The notes beneath the pieces were generated by a model. It did not search any database. It was given only the letters and a program-made list of their open reading frames with translations, and was not told where the DNA came from. A program made the translations under genes and the position numbers. From RPQJ01 sp963744735 (GTDB lineage: Bacteria > Pseudomonadota > Gammaproteobacteria > Steroidobacterales > Steroidobacteraceae), in assembly GCA_963744735.1 (NCBI GenBank), contig CAVUVH010000005.1, positions 327,384 to 391,383 of the forward strand: a DNA stretch of 64,000 nt. The letters are read 5' to 3'. Of the stretch, positions 27,363 to 36,833 are shown piece after piece; within the stretch, counting starts at the first letter, position 1; each line of letters opens with the position of its first letter.

Positions 27363-28693
27363 ATGAACGCGACCAGCCCCCTCCAGCGCGCCGAGATGGA
27401 AGCCTTCTGGATGCCGTTCACGGCCAATCGGCAGTTCAAGGCCAACCCGCGCATGCTGGCCCGGGCCGAGGGCATGCACTACTGGACTCCGGACGGCCGG
27501 CAGATCCTCGACGCGGTGGCAGGGCTCTGGTGCGTCAATGCCGGCCACGGCCGCAAGGAGATCACCGAGGCGGTCAGCCGCCAGATCGCGACGATGGAGT
27601 ACGCGCCGCCGTTCCAGATGGGGCATCCGGGCGCGTTCCAGCTGGCCAACGAGGTCGCGAGCTGGCTGCCGCCGGACCTCGGCCACATCTTCTTCACCAA
27701 CTCGGGCTCCGAGTCGGTCGACACCGCCCTCAAGATCGCCCTGGCCTATCACCGCGCCCGCGGCGAGGCGTCACGCACGCGCTTCATCGGCCGCGAACGT
27801 GGCTACCACGGCGTCGGCTTCGGCGGCATTTCGGTCGGCGGCATGGTCAACAACCGCAAGTGGTTCGGCTCGGGCCTGCCGGGCGTCGACCACCTGCCCC
27901 ACACGCACGACCTGAAGCGCAACGCGTATACGCCGGGGCGAGCCCGAGCACGGCGCCAACCTGGCCGACGAACTCGAGCGGCTGGTGGCGCTGCACGACG
28001 CGAGCAACATCGCCGCGGTGATCGTCGAGCCGGTGGCCGGATCGACCGGCGTGCTGATTCCGCCGAAGGGCTACCTGCAGCGCCTGCGCGAGCTCTGCAC
28101 GAAGCACGGCATCCTGCTGATCTTCGACGAAGTCATCACCGGCTTCGGCCGGCTCGGCGAGGCGTTCGGCACCGACGTACTTCGGCGTCAAGCCCGACAT
28201 GATCACCATGGCCAAGGGCCTGACCAACGGCGCGGTGCCGATGGGTGCCGTCGCGGCCAGCGACCAGATCCACGACACGTTCATGCAGGGCCCGGAAGGC
28301 GCGATCGAGCTGTTCCACGGCTACACCTACTCGGCGCACCCGGTGGCCTGCGCCGCCGGCATCGCGACCCAGGAAATCTATCGCCGCGACGGCCTGCTGA
28401 CGCGGGCGCGCGAGATGTCGAAGCCGTGGGAAGACGGCGTGCATTCGCTCAAGGGCCGGCCGCACGTCATCGACCTGCGCAACCTCGGGCTGATCGGCGC
28501 GGTCGAACTCGAGCCGATCCCGGGCAAGCCCGGGCTGCGCGGCTACAACACCTTCGTGCGCGCCTTCGAGAAGGGCCTGCTGGTGCGCGTGACCGGCGAC
28601 ATCATCGCGATGTCGCCGCCGCTGATCATCGAGCAGTCGCACATCGACCAGGTGTTCGGCATCTTCGCCGAGGTGCTGCAGGAACTGGCCTGA
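27363..28693 (+). CDS. Omega-amino acid--pyruvate aminotransferase (class III)
   Basis: Class III PLP aminotransferase. MEAFWMPFTANRQFKANPRM at the N-terminus is the mark of the omega-amino-acid/beta-alanine:pyruvate group; further motifs are FFTNSGSESVDTALK, RGYHGVGFGG, IFDEVITGFGRLG and MITMAKGLTNGAVPMG (PLP lysine). Two single extra bases near 27932 and 28178 break the frame; removing both gives 442 residues. Divergent from puuR, so probably part of the same regulon, handling beta-alanine, GABA or related amines from polyamine breakdown. Confidence 0.92.
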
Positions 28694-28816
28694 GGCCGTG
28701 ACCGAATCGCGTCGACCCATGCTACTGCGCGTTCGGAGGCAGGGAAGCAGATCAATCGCCGAGGTAGCGAATCGGCCAAGAACGGTCAGTGATCTCAAGC
28801 GATAGGAAGTACAGAT

Positions 28817-29386
28817 ATGGCAACGCCTCCAACCTTTTCGCATGTCGTATTCATGACGCGTCGCTTTGAGGAAATGAAGGCCTGGTATAGCAACGTATTC
28901 GGTGCAGAGGTCGTGCATGGGGACCCTGCCCTTGCCTTCCTGACCTATGACGATGAAAGCCATCGTTTCGCCATCGCCAATCTCGACGTGCTGAAGCCTG
29001 GCACGCCAGAGGTTTCAGGCCCCGGCGAGATCGGCGTCAATCACATTGCCTACACCTACGCCTCGGCGGCGGACTTGCTGGAGACCTACGCCAGACTCAA
29101 GGAACAGGGCCTTACTCCCTACTGGCCAGTTCATCACGGCTTCACGCTTTCTTTTTACTACCAGGATCCGGACGGCAACCGAATCGAGCTTCAGGTTGAG
29201 TCCTGCAATTCCAAAGACGCCTTCAACTACATGCGCAGCGAGGCGTTTGCAGCAAATCCTGTCGGGGTTGAAGTGGACCCTGAGGCCCTGCTGGCACGTT
29301 ACCGCGCGGGTGCCAGCGAAGCCGAGTTGACGGCTCGTCCCGACGGGAAGCCATCACCCATTCCCGCTTCCCATGGCTTGACCTGA
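28817..29386 (+). CDS. VOC-superfamily dioxygenase/glyoxalase-like protein
   Basis: 189 residues. Metal ligands of the vicinal-oxygen-chelate fold are visible: His in TFSHVVFM, His in IGVNHIAYT and Glu in NRIELQVE. DPDGNRIEL is the family end motif. A tail of about 60 residues after the fold (NYMRSEAFAANPVGVEVDPEALLARYRAG) resembles extradiol (biphenyl-diol/catechol) dioxygenase-like proteins. A good SD (AGGAAG) precedes ATG. The codon third positions are less GC-rich than in neighbours, hinting at later acquisition. Substrate unknown. Confidence 0.85.
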   Translation: MATPPTFSHVVFMTRRFEEMKAWYSNVFGAEVVHGDPALAFLTYDDESHRFAIANLDVLKPGTPEVSGPGEIGVNHIAYTYASAADLLETYARLKEQGLTPYWPVHHGFTLSFYYQDPDGNRIELQVESCNSKDAFNYMRSEAFAANPVGVEVDPEALLARYRAGASEAELTARPDGKPSPIPASHGLT

Positions 29387-29492
29387 ACTTTACGACCCCA
29401 AACGGCAGGCAAGCTCAGACTTTGACCGTGGCTGGGTCTCTCCCAGTACGACGTGCTGGCCGTTTGCCAGCCTGCACTATCAGGAGCACGTC

Positions 29493-29669
29493 ATGTTCGT
29501 AAACAAAGACCAGATCAAGGGCCGGGCCAAGGAAGCGAAAGGCAAGATCAAGGAAGTCACGGGCGACCTCGTGGGCAACGAGAAGCTGGAGACCGAGGGC
29601 AAGATTGAAAAGAACCTCGGCAAGGCGCAGGCGAAGATCGGTGACGTCAAGCAGGACTTGAAACACTAA
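29493..29669 (+). CDS. CsbD-family stress protein
   Basis: 58-residue protein starting MFVNKDQIKGRAKEAKGKIK and containing EVTGDLVGNEKLETEGK, the full CsbD consensus. A strong SD AGGAG (29482-29486) is 6 bp before ATG. CsbD proteins are small, charged, general-stress-induced (sigma B in Bacillus, other stress systems in proteobacteria) with unknown mechanism. It stands alone between the VOC gene and an unknown membrane-anchored protein. Confidence 0.92.
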   Translation: MFVNKDQIKGRAKEAKGKIKEVTGDLVGNEKLETEGKIEKNLGKAQAKIGDVKQDLKH

Positions 29670-29781
29670 GGAAGAGCGCCCCGCTTGGCGATCAGGACGG
29701 GGCCTGGACCCGGGACGGTACCCGCCGCGAAACGGGAGAATAGTCACACCAGTCCCCGGGTGCCTGCACCAAGATGTCGCC

Positions 29782-30391
29782 ATGAATTGGCGACGTGCCG
29801 CATGGATTGCTCTATTCAGTCGCCGTGCTGTGGAAAGCGTGGGGACAGTGGCAACATCGGGCAATTCATCCGGCCGATGGGGCCATCGCGCCGAATGAGC
29901 CACTGCAAACAGATGCGAACGGCGCGCCAACTATCGTGCTTGGGCGCTGGACGCTCACGCCGCGCGCAACCTACGACATTACGGCTCGAGTCCTGAGCCG
30001 CGAAGATTATCGCTTCGATCCCATTTCGGACCTGGCACCGCTGGATCTCGCGCTCGGCTGGGGCCCCATGTCGGACAATCGGGTGTTGAAAGCGCTCAAG
30101 ATATCGCAGGGCGCACGATTCTATTCATGGCGGCCCGTCACCGAGCCACTTCCGATTGACCTGCGTGAGGTGACCCGATTCAGCGCCAACACGCACGTCA
30201 TTCCTGCGAATGCCTCCGTCGCCGCGGAACTGGCCCGGCTGCGCCTGGGGGGACAGGTGGTCCAGCTGACGGGTCTGCTGGTTGATGGCGCACGCGACGA
30301 CGGTATGACGATCCGCACGTCGCTGACCCGCACTGATTCGGGAGCGGGAGCGTGCGAGTTCATGCTGGTCCAGCAAGTCCAGGTCCAATGA
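29782..30391 (+). CDS. Membrane-anchored protein of unknown function
   Basis: ATG at 29782 reads MNWRRAAWIAL, then one extra T near 29812 breaks the frame; skipping it gives a hydrophobic N-terminal anchor (WIALSVAVLWKAWG). The rest is a soluble domain containing RAIHPADGAIAPNEPLQ, RATYDITARVLSREDYRFD, LDLALGWGPMSDNRVL and FYSWR. Corrected length is 202 residues. Similar conserved hypothetical proteins are found in gammaproteobacteria; no function is assigned. The periplasmic orientation is inferred from the single N-terminal segment. Confidence 0.7.
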
Positions 30392-30418
30392 CCCCACTGC
30401 CTCGACGGCGCTGCCGTC

Positions 30419-30635
30419 TCAGGAATCGTTTCGCGGTGGGAACGATCCGTCGGGCGTCTGCAGCAGGACCGCTCGACCGCAGCGCGGGCAGAGCTGGACC
30501 GCTTCGAGCCGTGGGTTGAACCAGCGTTTGCCACAGGTGCAACGCACTTCGCAGATGATCCGCAACTTGTCGCGCGCGATACGGCGACTCGGGTTCGTCC
30601 GGAATGTCACGCCCGTCGACGTACACGGTGGGCAT
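30419..30635 (-). CDS. Small zinc-ribbon-like protein, unknown
   Basis: MPTVYVDGRDIPDEPES leads, after skipping one base near 30590, into RIARDKLRIICEVRCTCGKRWFN and LCPRCGRAVLLQ, giving 71 residues. The CxC and CxxC pairs look like a zinc ribbon. A start 24 bp further upstream (30659) is also in frame. It converges with the preceding gene (27-bp gap). No family recognised. Confidence 0.55.
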
Positions 30636-30710
30636 CAGTCGGTCGCGAACTATGTTCACAATACGCTGATTTAACTTAAAGCGGAAATCAGTTCGCAGCC
30701 CTCATTCGGG

Positions 30711-30747
30711 CAAAGAAAACGCCCGGCCCCTTGCGGGAACCGGGCGT
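30711..30747 (-). terminator. Intrinsic terminator downstream of torF-like gene
   Basis: GC-rich stem (ACGCCCGG / CCGGGCGT at 30719-30726 and 30740-30747, with further pairing inside) followed on the minus strand by TTTTCTTTG. It lies 46 bp past the reconstructed end of the TorF gene at 30794. Confidence 0.85.
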
Positions 30748-30793
30748 GATCTTTGCAGCCTGCGCGTCAGCGTGCTGACGCGCGCCGCCGGCG

Positions 30794-31496
30794 TCACTCG
30801 TTGGACCAGGGGAAGCTGGTCGAGACGGAGAAGATCGCCACGCCTTCGCTGCTCGAGACGTCGTCGGCACGTGCCGTCCAGCAGGTCCAGGTCGCTGCCG
30901 TCGGCCTACTTCAGGCCGAACGTGAAGTGGCTGAGGTCGTAGGTCACGCCGACCGACCAGTCCATGTAGCTGTCTTCGTAGAACAAGTCGATGGCGTCGC
31001 CGTCGCTGTAGCCGACGTGACCAGTGATGCCGAAGTTGGCCGGCAGGTCGTACGCAGCATTGGCTTCGTAGTAGAACGCCGACTCGTCGGAATTGCCGAA
31101 ATCGTTCGAATACGAAATCTTGCCGCTCAGCCATTCCCAGCCGAGGCCAACATAGATCTCGGGGAAGTCGAGGTCATCGGCGCCCGGGTAGAAGTAATAG
31201 ATCAGGCCGACGTCCCAGGTGACCGCGTCGCCACCGCGGAAGCCCGTGTAGAGGTCGACTTCGACGTTCTCATCGCAGCAGTCGCCGAAGTCGACGTTGC
31301 TGCCCCACGCGCCGACGTAGAAGCCGCTGTCGTGCGCGTAATCGATGCCGGCCTGCAGCGCCGGGTCCTGCGAAGTCTGGGTGATGCCGCGCCAGTTGTA
31401 GTCGCTGACCACCGCCACGTTCCCGGTGACTTCGGCTTGCGCAGACAGTGCTGTGAGGGACAGGGCCACTGCGGCCAGGCCATGGGTTAATTTCAT
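30794..31496 (-). CDS. TorF-family putative porin (Gcw_chp), interrupted near 3' end
   Basis: Outer-membrane beta-barrel protein. A signal peptide (AVALSLTALSAQA) is followed by the family opener EVTGNVAVVSDYNWRGITQT and alternating strands ending DWSVGVTYDLSHFTFGLK. A TAG at 30906 would end it at 196 residues, but the sequence beyond still codes for ADGSDLDLLDGT and, after one extra base near 30855, VAIFSVSTSFPWSNE with a stop at 30794. That tail supplies the expected last strands, so the TAG and shift are errors or a recent lesion. SD AGGGG precedes ATG. TGTTG-N8-CAACA at 31510-31527 is a possible operator. Confidence 0.85.
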
Positions 31497-31718
31497 CTAG
31501 TTACCCCTTTGTTGCTCGTAAACAACACAAATTTAAGGACCATCGCCACGAGTGTAGCAGAGGCGACACGATTTCCGCACAAACGCCGGCCACGGCTCGG
31601 CTCCGTTATCCTGCATTGCAGGAAGCGTGCCATCCGAAATCGGGCTTGAAGTCGGCACCTTGGAGGCAACGCTGCACCGCCGCTGCGCAGGCGGTGCCAC
31701 GCCCCGCACCGAGTTGGA

Positions 31719-32096
31719 TCAGCCGGCGGGAGGCTCGTAGATGGCGTAGAACTTCTGCGCGGGCTCCAGGACCTCCCACAGGCCCTGGAAACCGGCGGGC
31801 ATGACGAAGCTGTCGCCGGGCCCGAAAGTCCACTGCCGGCCCGCATCGTCGCTGATGCGGACCCGGCCGGCGGTGAGCACGCAGAGTTCGTTCTCCGTGT
31901 ACGACACCCGCCAGGCCCCGGTGCTGCTGCGCCAGATGCCGGCAAAGAACCGGCCCGACGCGTCGGTGTAGGCATTGCGCACGAACTGCTGCGGCATCGG
32001 GCTGCCAGGAGCCAGGCGCGCGGGGTCGAGTTCGAGCTTCTCCTCGACGCCCGAGGCGGCGTCGACCTTGATCACGGCGGGACCGGTGGCAGGCAT
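31719..32096 (-). CDS. Cupin-domain protein (DUF861/cupin_3 type)
   Basis: 125 residues, from ATG 32096, one base after the upstream gene's stop. A single cupin: FFAGIWRSSTGAWRVSY, ELCVLTAGRVRISDD and FGPGDSFVMPAGFQGLWEV. The usual metal-binding histidines of the first cupin motif are not obvious (Glu and Thr are present), as in other cupin_3 proteins. Translationally linked to the PRPP-synthetase-like gene; function unknown. Confidence 0.8.
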   Translation of the reverse strand: MPATGPAVIKVDAASGVEEKLELDPARLAPGSPMPQQFVRNAYTDASGRFFAGIWRSSTGAWRVSYTENELCVLTAGRVRISDDAGRQWTFGPGDSFVMPAGFQGLWEVLEPAQKFYAIYEPPAG

Positions 32097-32097
32097 G

Positions 32098-33087
32098 TCA
32101 TTCACTCCGTGGTGGCGCGTGATGCCGGCGTATCGCGGCGGCGAAGATCCCCGCGACCGGGAGCACCTGCAACCTGTCCGGGGAGCCGGCAGGTGCCTGC
32201 AGGCGCGTCGGCAGCAGGGTGTCGGTGACGTACAGCCGGTCGGGACCGTCCGGGCCCAGCAGCCGTTCGGCCCCGGGTGCGAACACGCCGTGGGTGGCAA
32301 AGGCGCTGACGCTGAGCGCCCCGGCCTCGCGGCAGGACTTCACGGCGCGCAGCAGGGTGGTGCCGGCACCGACCAGGTCGTCGACCAGCACGGCGTGCCG
32401 GCCCGCCACCGGGCCGATCACCATGTCGCCACTCACCTGGCCGCTCTCGCGCCGCTTCTCGATCACCGCGAACTCGACACCCTGGCCGCTGCGCTGCGCG
32501 ACCAGGTCGACGACACGCTGCGCGCGCTTGGCGCCGCCGAAATCCGGCGAGACGATCGTGACCGGCTGGCTGCCCATGCGGGCGGCGAGTTCGTCGGCCA
32601 GCAACGGCGCCGCCTCGAGCAGCTCGACGCTGCAGCGGAAGGCATTCTCGAACGCGGCCTGGTTGTGCGCGTCCATGACCATCACGTGATCGACGCCCAC
32701 GGCCTCGAACAACTGCGCCACGTAGCGCGAGTTGACCTGGTCCTGCGGCTTGGTGCGGCGATCCTTGCGCAGGTAGGCCAGGTACGGCAGGCAGGCAGTG
32801 ACCCGCGCCGCGCCGGCGTCACGCAGGGCCGCGATCAGGAACAGGGCGCGCACCAGCCGGTCGTTGGCACTGGCCGCGGCATCGCCGCTCATCGACTGCA
32901 CGACATAGACGGCCCGGCCGCGGACCTCGGCCACCGGGCGCGAGCGGTGCTCGCCGCCCTCGAACTCGCGCTCTTCCAGCGCCGCGAGCGGCGTGCCGAG
33001 CGCCGCGGCGAGGCGCTCGCCGAAGGCCAGCGACGCGCCGGGCGCAAACAGCAGCGGCGCTCCGGCCGTCGCGGGGGTCGAAGTCAC
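32098..33087 (-). CDS. Ribose-phosphate pyrophosphokinase-like protein (second PRPP synthetase homologue)
   Basis: 329 residues with PRPP-synthetase architecture: YLAYLRKDRRTKPQDQVNSRYVAQL (catalytic flexible-loop region), MVMDAHNQAAFENAF, SPDFGGAKRAQ and the PRPP loop AVLVDDLVGAGTTL. It is clearly diverged from the canonical Prs at 48206-49159, for example FEGGEH in place of FSDGE. Such paralogues occur in proteobacteria and are often placed with unrelated metabolic genes; whether it makes PRPP is untested. It lies between an HPF gene and a cupin. Confidence 0.85.
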   Translation of the reverse strand: MTSTPATAGAPLLFAPGASLAFGERLAAALGTPLAALEEREFEGGEHRSRPVAEVRGRAVYVVQSMSGDAAASANDRLVRALFLIAALRDAGAARVTACLPYLAYLRKDRRTKPQDQVNSRYVAQLFEAVGVDHVMVMDAHNQAAFENAFRCSVELLEAAPLLADELAARMGSQPVTIVSPDFGGAKRAQRVVDLVAQRSGQGVEFAVIEKRRESGQVSGDMVIGPVAGRHAVLVDDLVGAGTTLLRAVKSCREAGALSVSAFATHGVFAPGAERLLGPDGPDRLYVTDTLLPTRLQAPAGSPDRLQVLPVAGIFAAAIRRHHAPPRSE

Positions 33088-33107
33088 TGCGCCGTGCGGC
33101 CCGCCGG

Positions 33108-33464
33108 TCAGGCGACGGGCTTCTCGCGCAGCTTGGGTTCGCCGCGCAGCAGCGACATGCGCTGCTGCAACTGGCGGCGCGCTGCGTCGAATGCATCGCG
33201 CAGCACGACGTAGACGTCCTCATGGCCGTCGCGGTCGGGTCGCTCCATGTCCACGACCACGTCCTCGCCGGGGATGGCGAGCTGGACCTTGACGTTGAAG
33301 ACCTTGCCCTGGTGCTGGTGACGATGCGGGGAATCGACCACGACGCGGCAGGAATGGATCTTGTCGCTGAACGTGCCGAGGTGGTCCGCGAGTTCGCGCA
33401 CGCGCAACTCGACGGCCGGGGAGCTTTCCATGTGCCGGAAGGTGATCTGGACAGGGATGGTCAC
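33108..33464 (-). CDS. HPF/S30AE-like ribosome-associated protein
   Basis: 118 residues from GTG 33464 (in-frame upstream sequence runs into the divergent gap). VTIPVQITFRHMESSPAVELRVRELADHL and KIHSCRVVVDSP match the sigma-54-modulation/S30AE fold of hibernation factors. The middle (HRHQHQGKVFNVKVQLAIPGEDVVV) matches a subgroup with a modified basic surface, and the C-terminal part (DVYVVLRDAFDAARRQLQQR) is the usual helix. It lacks the long HPF dimerisation domain. Not adjacent to rpoN, unlike classical hpf. Confidence 0.85.
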   Translation of the reverse strand: MTIPVQITFRHMESSPAVELRVRELADHLGTFSDKIHSCRVVVDSPHRHQHQGKVFNVKVQLAIPGEDVVVDMERPDRDGHEDVYVVLRDAFDAARRQLQQRMSLLRGEPKLREKPVA

Positions 33465-33652
33465 GATAGGGTGTCCCTTGGTTGAGCGTTCCTGGTGAAC
33501 GGTTTCATTGTCGAGCCGCGCAGCCCTGGCATCATCCGTATAGGTCGCAGGGACACGCGGCCCCGCAGCCAAGAGTACACTGCCTGAAGCGCCCGTCGAG
33601 ACCCGAATCTGGCGTGAATCCTCACGATCCCCCGCACGACCCCCGCGACCCG

Positions 33653-35242
33653 ATGGCAGCGCCCGCGGCGCAGGCGGCATTCGTGCGCGCCATGCAGCAG
33701 CCGGGCGCCTATGCGCGGCTGCATCCGGTGCCCGGCACGGTGCGCTGCATCGAGACGCACGTGTCCTGGGTCTTCCTGACCGGGCCGTTCGCCTACAAGG
33801 TCAAGAAGCCGTTGCGGCTGGCGTTCCTCGACTACTCCAGCGCCGGCCGGCGCGCCGCCTTCTGCGCCGAGGAGCTGCGGCTCAACCAGCGCTCGGCACC
33901 GGCACTGTATGTCGACGTGGTGCCGATCACGGGCACTCCGGCGGCGCCGCAGGTGGGCGATACCAGCGCCCCGCCCTTCGAGCATGCGTTGCGCATGCGG
34001 CAGTTCGATCCGGCCCAGGAACTGACGCAACTGCTGCGGACGGCGACGGTCACCGCCGACGAGCTGGCGGCGTTCGGCATCCGGATCGCCGGATTGCACG
34101 CCGCGGCGCCGCGCACCGACCCGGCGCTGGACCCGGGCGACGCACTCGCAGTGCACCGCATCACGCTCGACAACCTGGACGAACTTGCGCGCGCGATGCC
34201 GGACCCGGCCGCCGCGACACAACGCGCGCGGCTCCGCCGACTGGTCGACACCAGATTCGGCGACGTGCGCGCCGTGCTCATGCAGCGCCGTGCGGCAGGC
34301 CAGGTGCGCGAATGCCATGGCGACCTGCACTGCGGCAACGTCGTGCGCTGGCAGGGCGCCCTGCTTGCCTTCGATGCACTGGAGTTCGATCCGGCCCTGC
34401 GCTGGATCGACGTGGCGAGCGACCTCGCCTTCCTGACGATGGACCTCGCGGCGCACGGGCGCGACGACCTGCGCCGGGCCGTGCTGCAGGCCTGGCTCGA
34501 GACCAGCGGCGACTTCGCGGCCGTGGCGCTGCTGCCTTACTTCGAGGCCTACCGCGCGCTGGTGCGTGCCAAGGTGGCGGCGCTGCGTGCCCTGCAGTCG
34601 CCGGCCGACACCGCCAGCGCGCAGGCAGGCACGTACCTGGACTGGATCGAGCGGCGCGCGCAGCGTGGCCCGCCGCTGGTGGTCGTGATGAGCGGCTTGT
34701 CCGGGTCGGGCAAGACCTGGCTGGCGCAACGCATCGCCGCTGCAATCGGCGGGCTGGTGCTGCGCTCGGACATCGAACGCAAGCGGCTTGCGGGCCTGCA
34801 GCCGCTGCAGTCGTCGGACTCGGCGCCCGACGCCGGCCTCTACACGCGCGACTTCAACGCGCGCACCTACGCGCGCCTCGGCGAGTGCGCGGCGCATTGC
34901 CTCGCGGGCGGCGAGCACGTGGTGATCGACGCGGCCAGCCTGCGCCGGACCGAGCGTGCGCAGTTCATGCAGCTGGCACGGGCACGCGGCGCGCGGCTGC
35001 GGATCGTGCACTGCCAGGCACCGATGGCGGTGCTGCGCCAGCGACTGGAGGACCGCGCCGCGGCCGGGACCGACGCCTCCGAGGCGACGGTCGCGCTGCT
35101 CGATCGACAGCCTGGTTACTGGGAGCCTTTCTCCGACGCGGAACGCGCGGCGGTGATCGCGGTCGAGACCGCCGAAGCGTCGTCCGTGGCCGATGCACTG
35201 CAGGCGCTCAGCGACGCGGCCGCGGGCACCGCCACCGGCTAG
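33653..35242 (+). CDS. Two-domain kinase: aminoglycoside-phosphotransferase-like plus P-loop kinase
   Basis: 529 residues from ATG 33653 (longer in-frame starts lie in the divergent promoter zone). The N-terminal half is an APH-like domain with ECHGDLHCGNVVRW (about 222) and FDALEFDPALRWIDVASDLAFL. The C-terminal half is a P-loop kinase with MSGLSGSGKTWLAQRI (about 348), LRSDIERKRLAGL and HVVIDAASLRRTER, as in AAA_33/zeta-like kinases. This fusion (COG2187-COG0645) is conserved in proteobacteria with unknown substrate. The stop overlaps that of the convergent symporter in a shared CTAG. Confidence 0.88.
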   Translation: MAAPAAQAAFVRAMQQPGAYARLHPVPGTVRCIETHVSWVFLTGPFAYKVKKPLRLAFLDYSSAGRRAAFCAEELRLNQRSAPALYVDVVPITGTPAAPQVGDTSAPPFEHALRMRQFDPAQELTQLLRTATVTADELAAFGIRIAGLHAAAPRTDPALDPGDALAVHRITLDNLDELARAMPDPAAATQRARLRRLVDTRFGDVRAVLMQRRAAGQVRECHGDLHCGNVVRWQGALLAFDALEFDPALRWIDVASDLAFLTMDLAAHGRDDLRRAVLQAWLETSGDFAAVALLPYFEAYRALVRAKVAALRALQSPADTASAQAGTYLDWIERRAQRGPPLVVVMSGLSGSGKTWLAQRIAAAIGGLVLRSDIERKRLAGLQPLQSSDSAPDAGLYTRDFNARTYARLGECAAHCLAGGEHVVIDAASLRRTERAQFMQLARARGARLRIVHCQAPMAVLRQRLEDRAAAGTDASEATVALLDRQPGYWEPFSDAERAAVIAVETAEASSVADALQALSDAAAGTATG

Positions 35243-36567
35243 CCTGCCGCGCTCGCGTGCGCGGTGGCGCGCTGCCTGGCATCGACGACGGCGGTCGTGA
35301 CCAGGTCGGCGCCGACATTGGTCATGGTGCGCGTCATGTCGAGCAGCCGGTCGACCCCGAGGATGATGCCGATGCCCTCGGGCGGGATGCCGAAGGCCAC
35401 GAGCAGGCCGGCGATCAGCGGCAGCGAGCCGCCCGGGATCGCCGCCACGGCGACGGCGCTCAGCACCGACAGGAACACCAGCGTGACCTGCTCGACGAAC
35501 CCCAGGTGCACGCCGAACACCTGCGCCACGAACAGCACCACGCAGCCCTCGTACAGGGCCGTGCCGCTCATGTTCATGGTGGTGCCGAGCGGCATGACGA
35601 AGCCGGCGGTCGAGGGCGCGATGCCCAGCCGCTCGCGGCAGGCCGCGAGGGCCGCCGGCAGCGTGGCGCTGCTCGAGCTGGTCGAGAACGCCGTGACCAG
35701 CACGTCCTTGATCTGGCGGAAGAACTCGCGCGGGTTGCGCCGCGCCAGGTACTTGAGCCAGATCGACATGGTGCCGAACAGGTGCAGCAGCAGCATCGCG
35801 CCGCAGCCCAGGACGAACAGGCCGAGCGCGATCAGGATGTCGAACCCCACCTTGACCACGACGCTGAAGATCATCGCCGGCACCGCGTACGGCGCGAGCT
35901 TGAGCGCGAAGTGCACGATGCCGGTCATCAGCTCGTTGACGGTTTCCAGTCCGTCGAGCAGGCGCCGCCGCCGCTCGGGGGCGAGCTTCAGTCCGGCCGC
36001 GCCGACCAGGATCGCGAACACGATCAGCGGCAGCACGTCGCCCAGCGTGTTGCGCTGGTTGCCGACGAACGCGCCGAACAGGTTCTTCGGCATGAACATG
36101 TCGACGACGCCGGACGGCGTGATCGCGGGCCGCGCCTCGCTGGTCGCGACATGGCTGCCGGCCTGCACGCTGTATTCCTGGACCAGCCGCGCGGACGTCT
36201 CCGGGTCCATGCGCCCGCCGGGGTTGAGCAGGTTCATCATCAGCAGGCCGAGCGTGGCCGCGATCGCCATGTTGGCGAAGAACAGCGCGAAGGTGCGCCC
36301 GGCCAGCGGGCCGAGGTCGGACAGCTCGCCCAGCTGCACCACGCCGCTCGCGAGCGAGGCGAACACCAGCGGAATCACGACGAAGAACAGCATGCGCAGG
36401 AAGACCTGGCCGAGCGGGTCGAACAGGTTGGTCGCGACCCAGCGGGCGCCGTCGTGCAGCCCCGGCACGTGCGGCGCCAGCAGCAGCACGATCACGCCCG
36501 CAACGGCACCGTAGACCAGGCTCCGCAGGATCCGGTTCGCTAGCCTGGCATCGGTCTCGGCGGCCAT
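35239..36567 (-). CDS. Dicarboxylate/amino acid:cation symporter (DAACS family)
   Basis: 442 residues from the ATG at 36567. Hallmarks of the GltP/DctA family are the serine-rich hairpin AFSTSSSSATLPAAL, the TM7 motif VMPLGTTMNMSGTALYEG, and AIPGGSLPLI with GIILGVDRLLDMTRTMTNVGADL (cation and substrate sites). It uses H+ or Na+ to import glutamate, aspartate or C4-dicarboxylates; the exact substrate is not decided. Eight transmembrane segments are expected. Monocistronic on the minus strand. Confidence 0.93.
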   Translation of the reverse strand: MAAETDARLANRILRSLVYGAVAGVIVLLLAPHVPGLHDGARWVATNLFDPLGQVFLRMLFFVVIPLVFASLASGVVQLGELSDLGPLAGRTFALFFANMAIAATLGLLMMNLLNPGGRMDPETSARLVQEYSVQAGSHVATSEARPAITPSGVVDMFMPKNLFGAFVGNQRNTLGDVLPLIVFAILVGAAGLKLAPERRRRLLDGLETVNELMTGIVHFALKLAPYAVPAMIFSVVVKVGFDILIALGLFVLGCGAMLLLHLFGTMSIWLKYLARRNPREFFRQIKDVLVTAFSTSSSSATLPAALAACRERLGIAPSTAGFVMPLGTTMNMSGTALYEGCVVLFVAQVFGVHLGFVEQVTLVFLSVLSAVAVAAIPGGSLPLIAGLLVAFGIPPEGIGIILGVDRLLDMTRTMTNVGADLVTTAVVDARQRATAHASAAG

Positions 36568-36833
36568 CGTGTCGTCTGCCTGCGCAAAAGATGGCGCACG
36601 TTGGCAGAGCAGGCCGACGCTGGCAAGCCGCGGCGCCGCAGGTTTCGCACCGTGTTCGTGCATGGCGCAGTGCGCACCGGCGATATTGGTGCAGCGTCGC
36701 GGGTGCGTTGCTGCCCGCTGTCAGGTCGATTTCGGCCTTCGCATTGCGGCAGTGCGGTCATCCGCGTCCCGGTGGCACGACGCTTGCTTACTGTCCGGGG
36801 ATGCCTCGCGGCGCCGAGTGACCCGACACGTCC

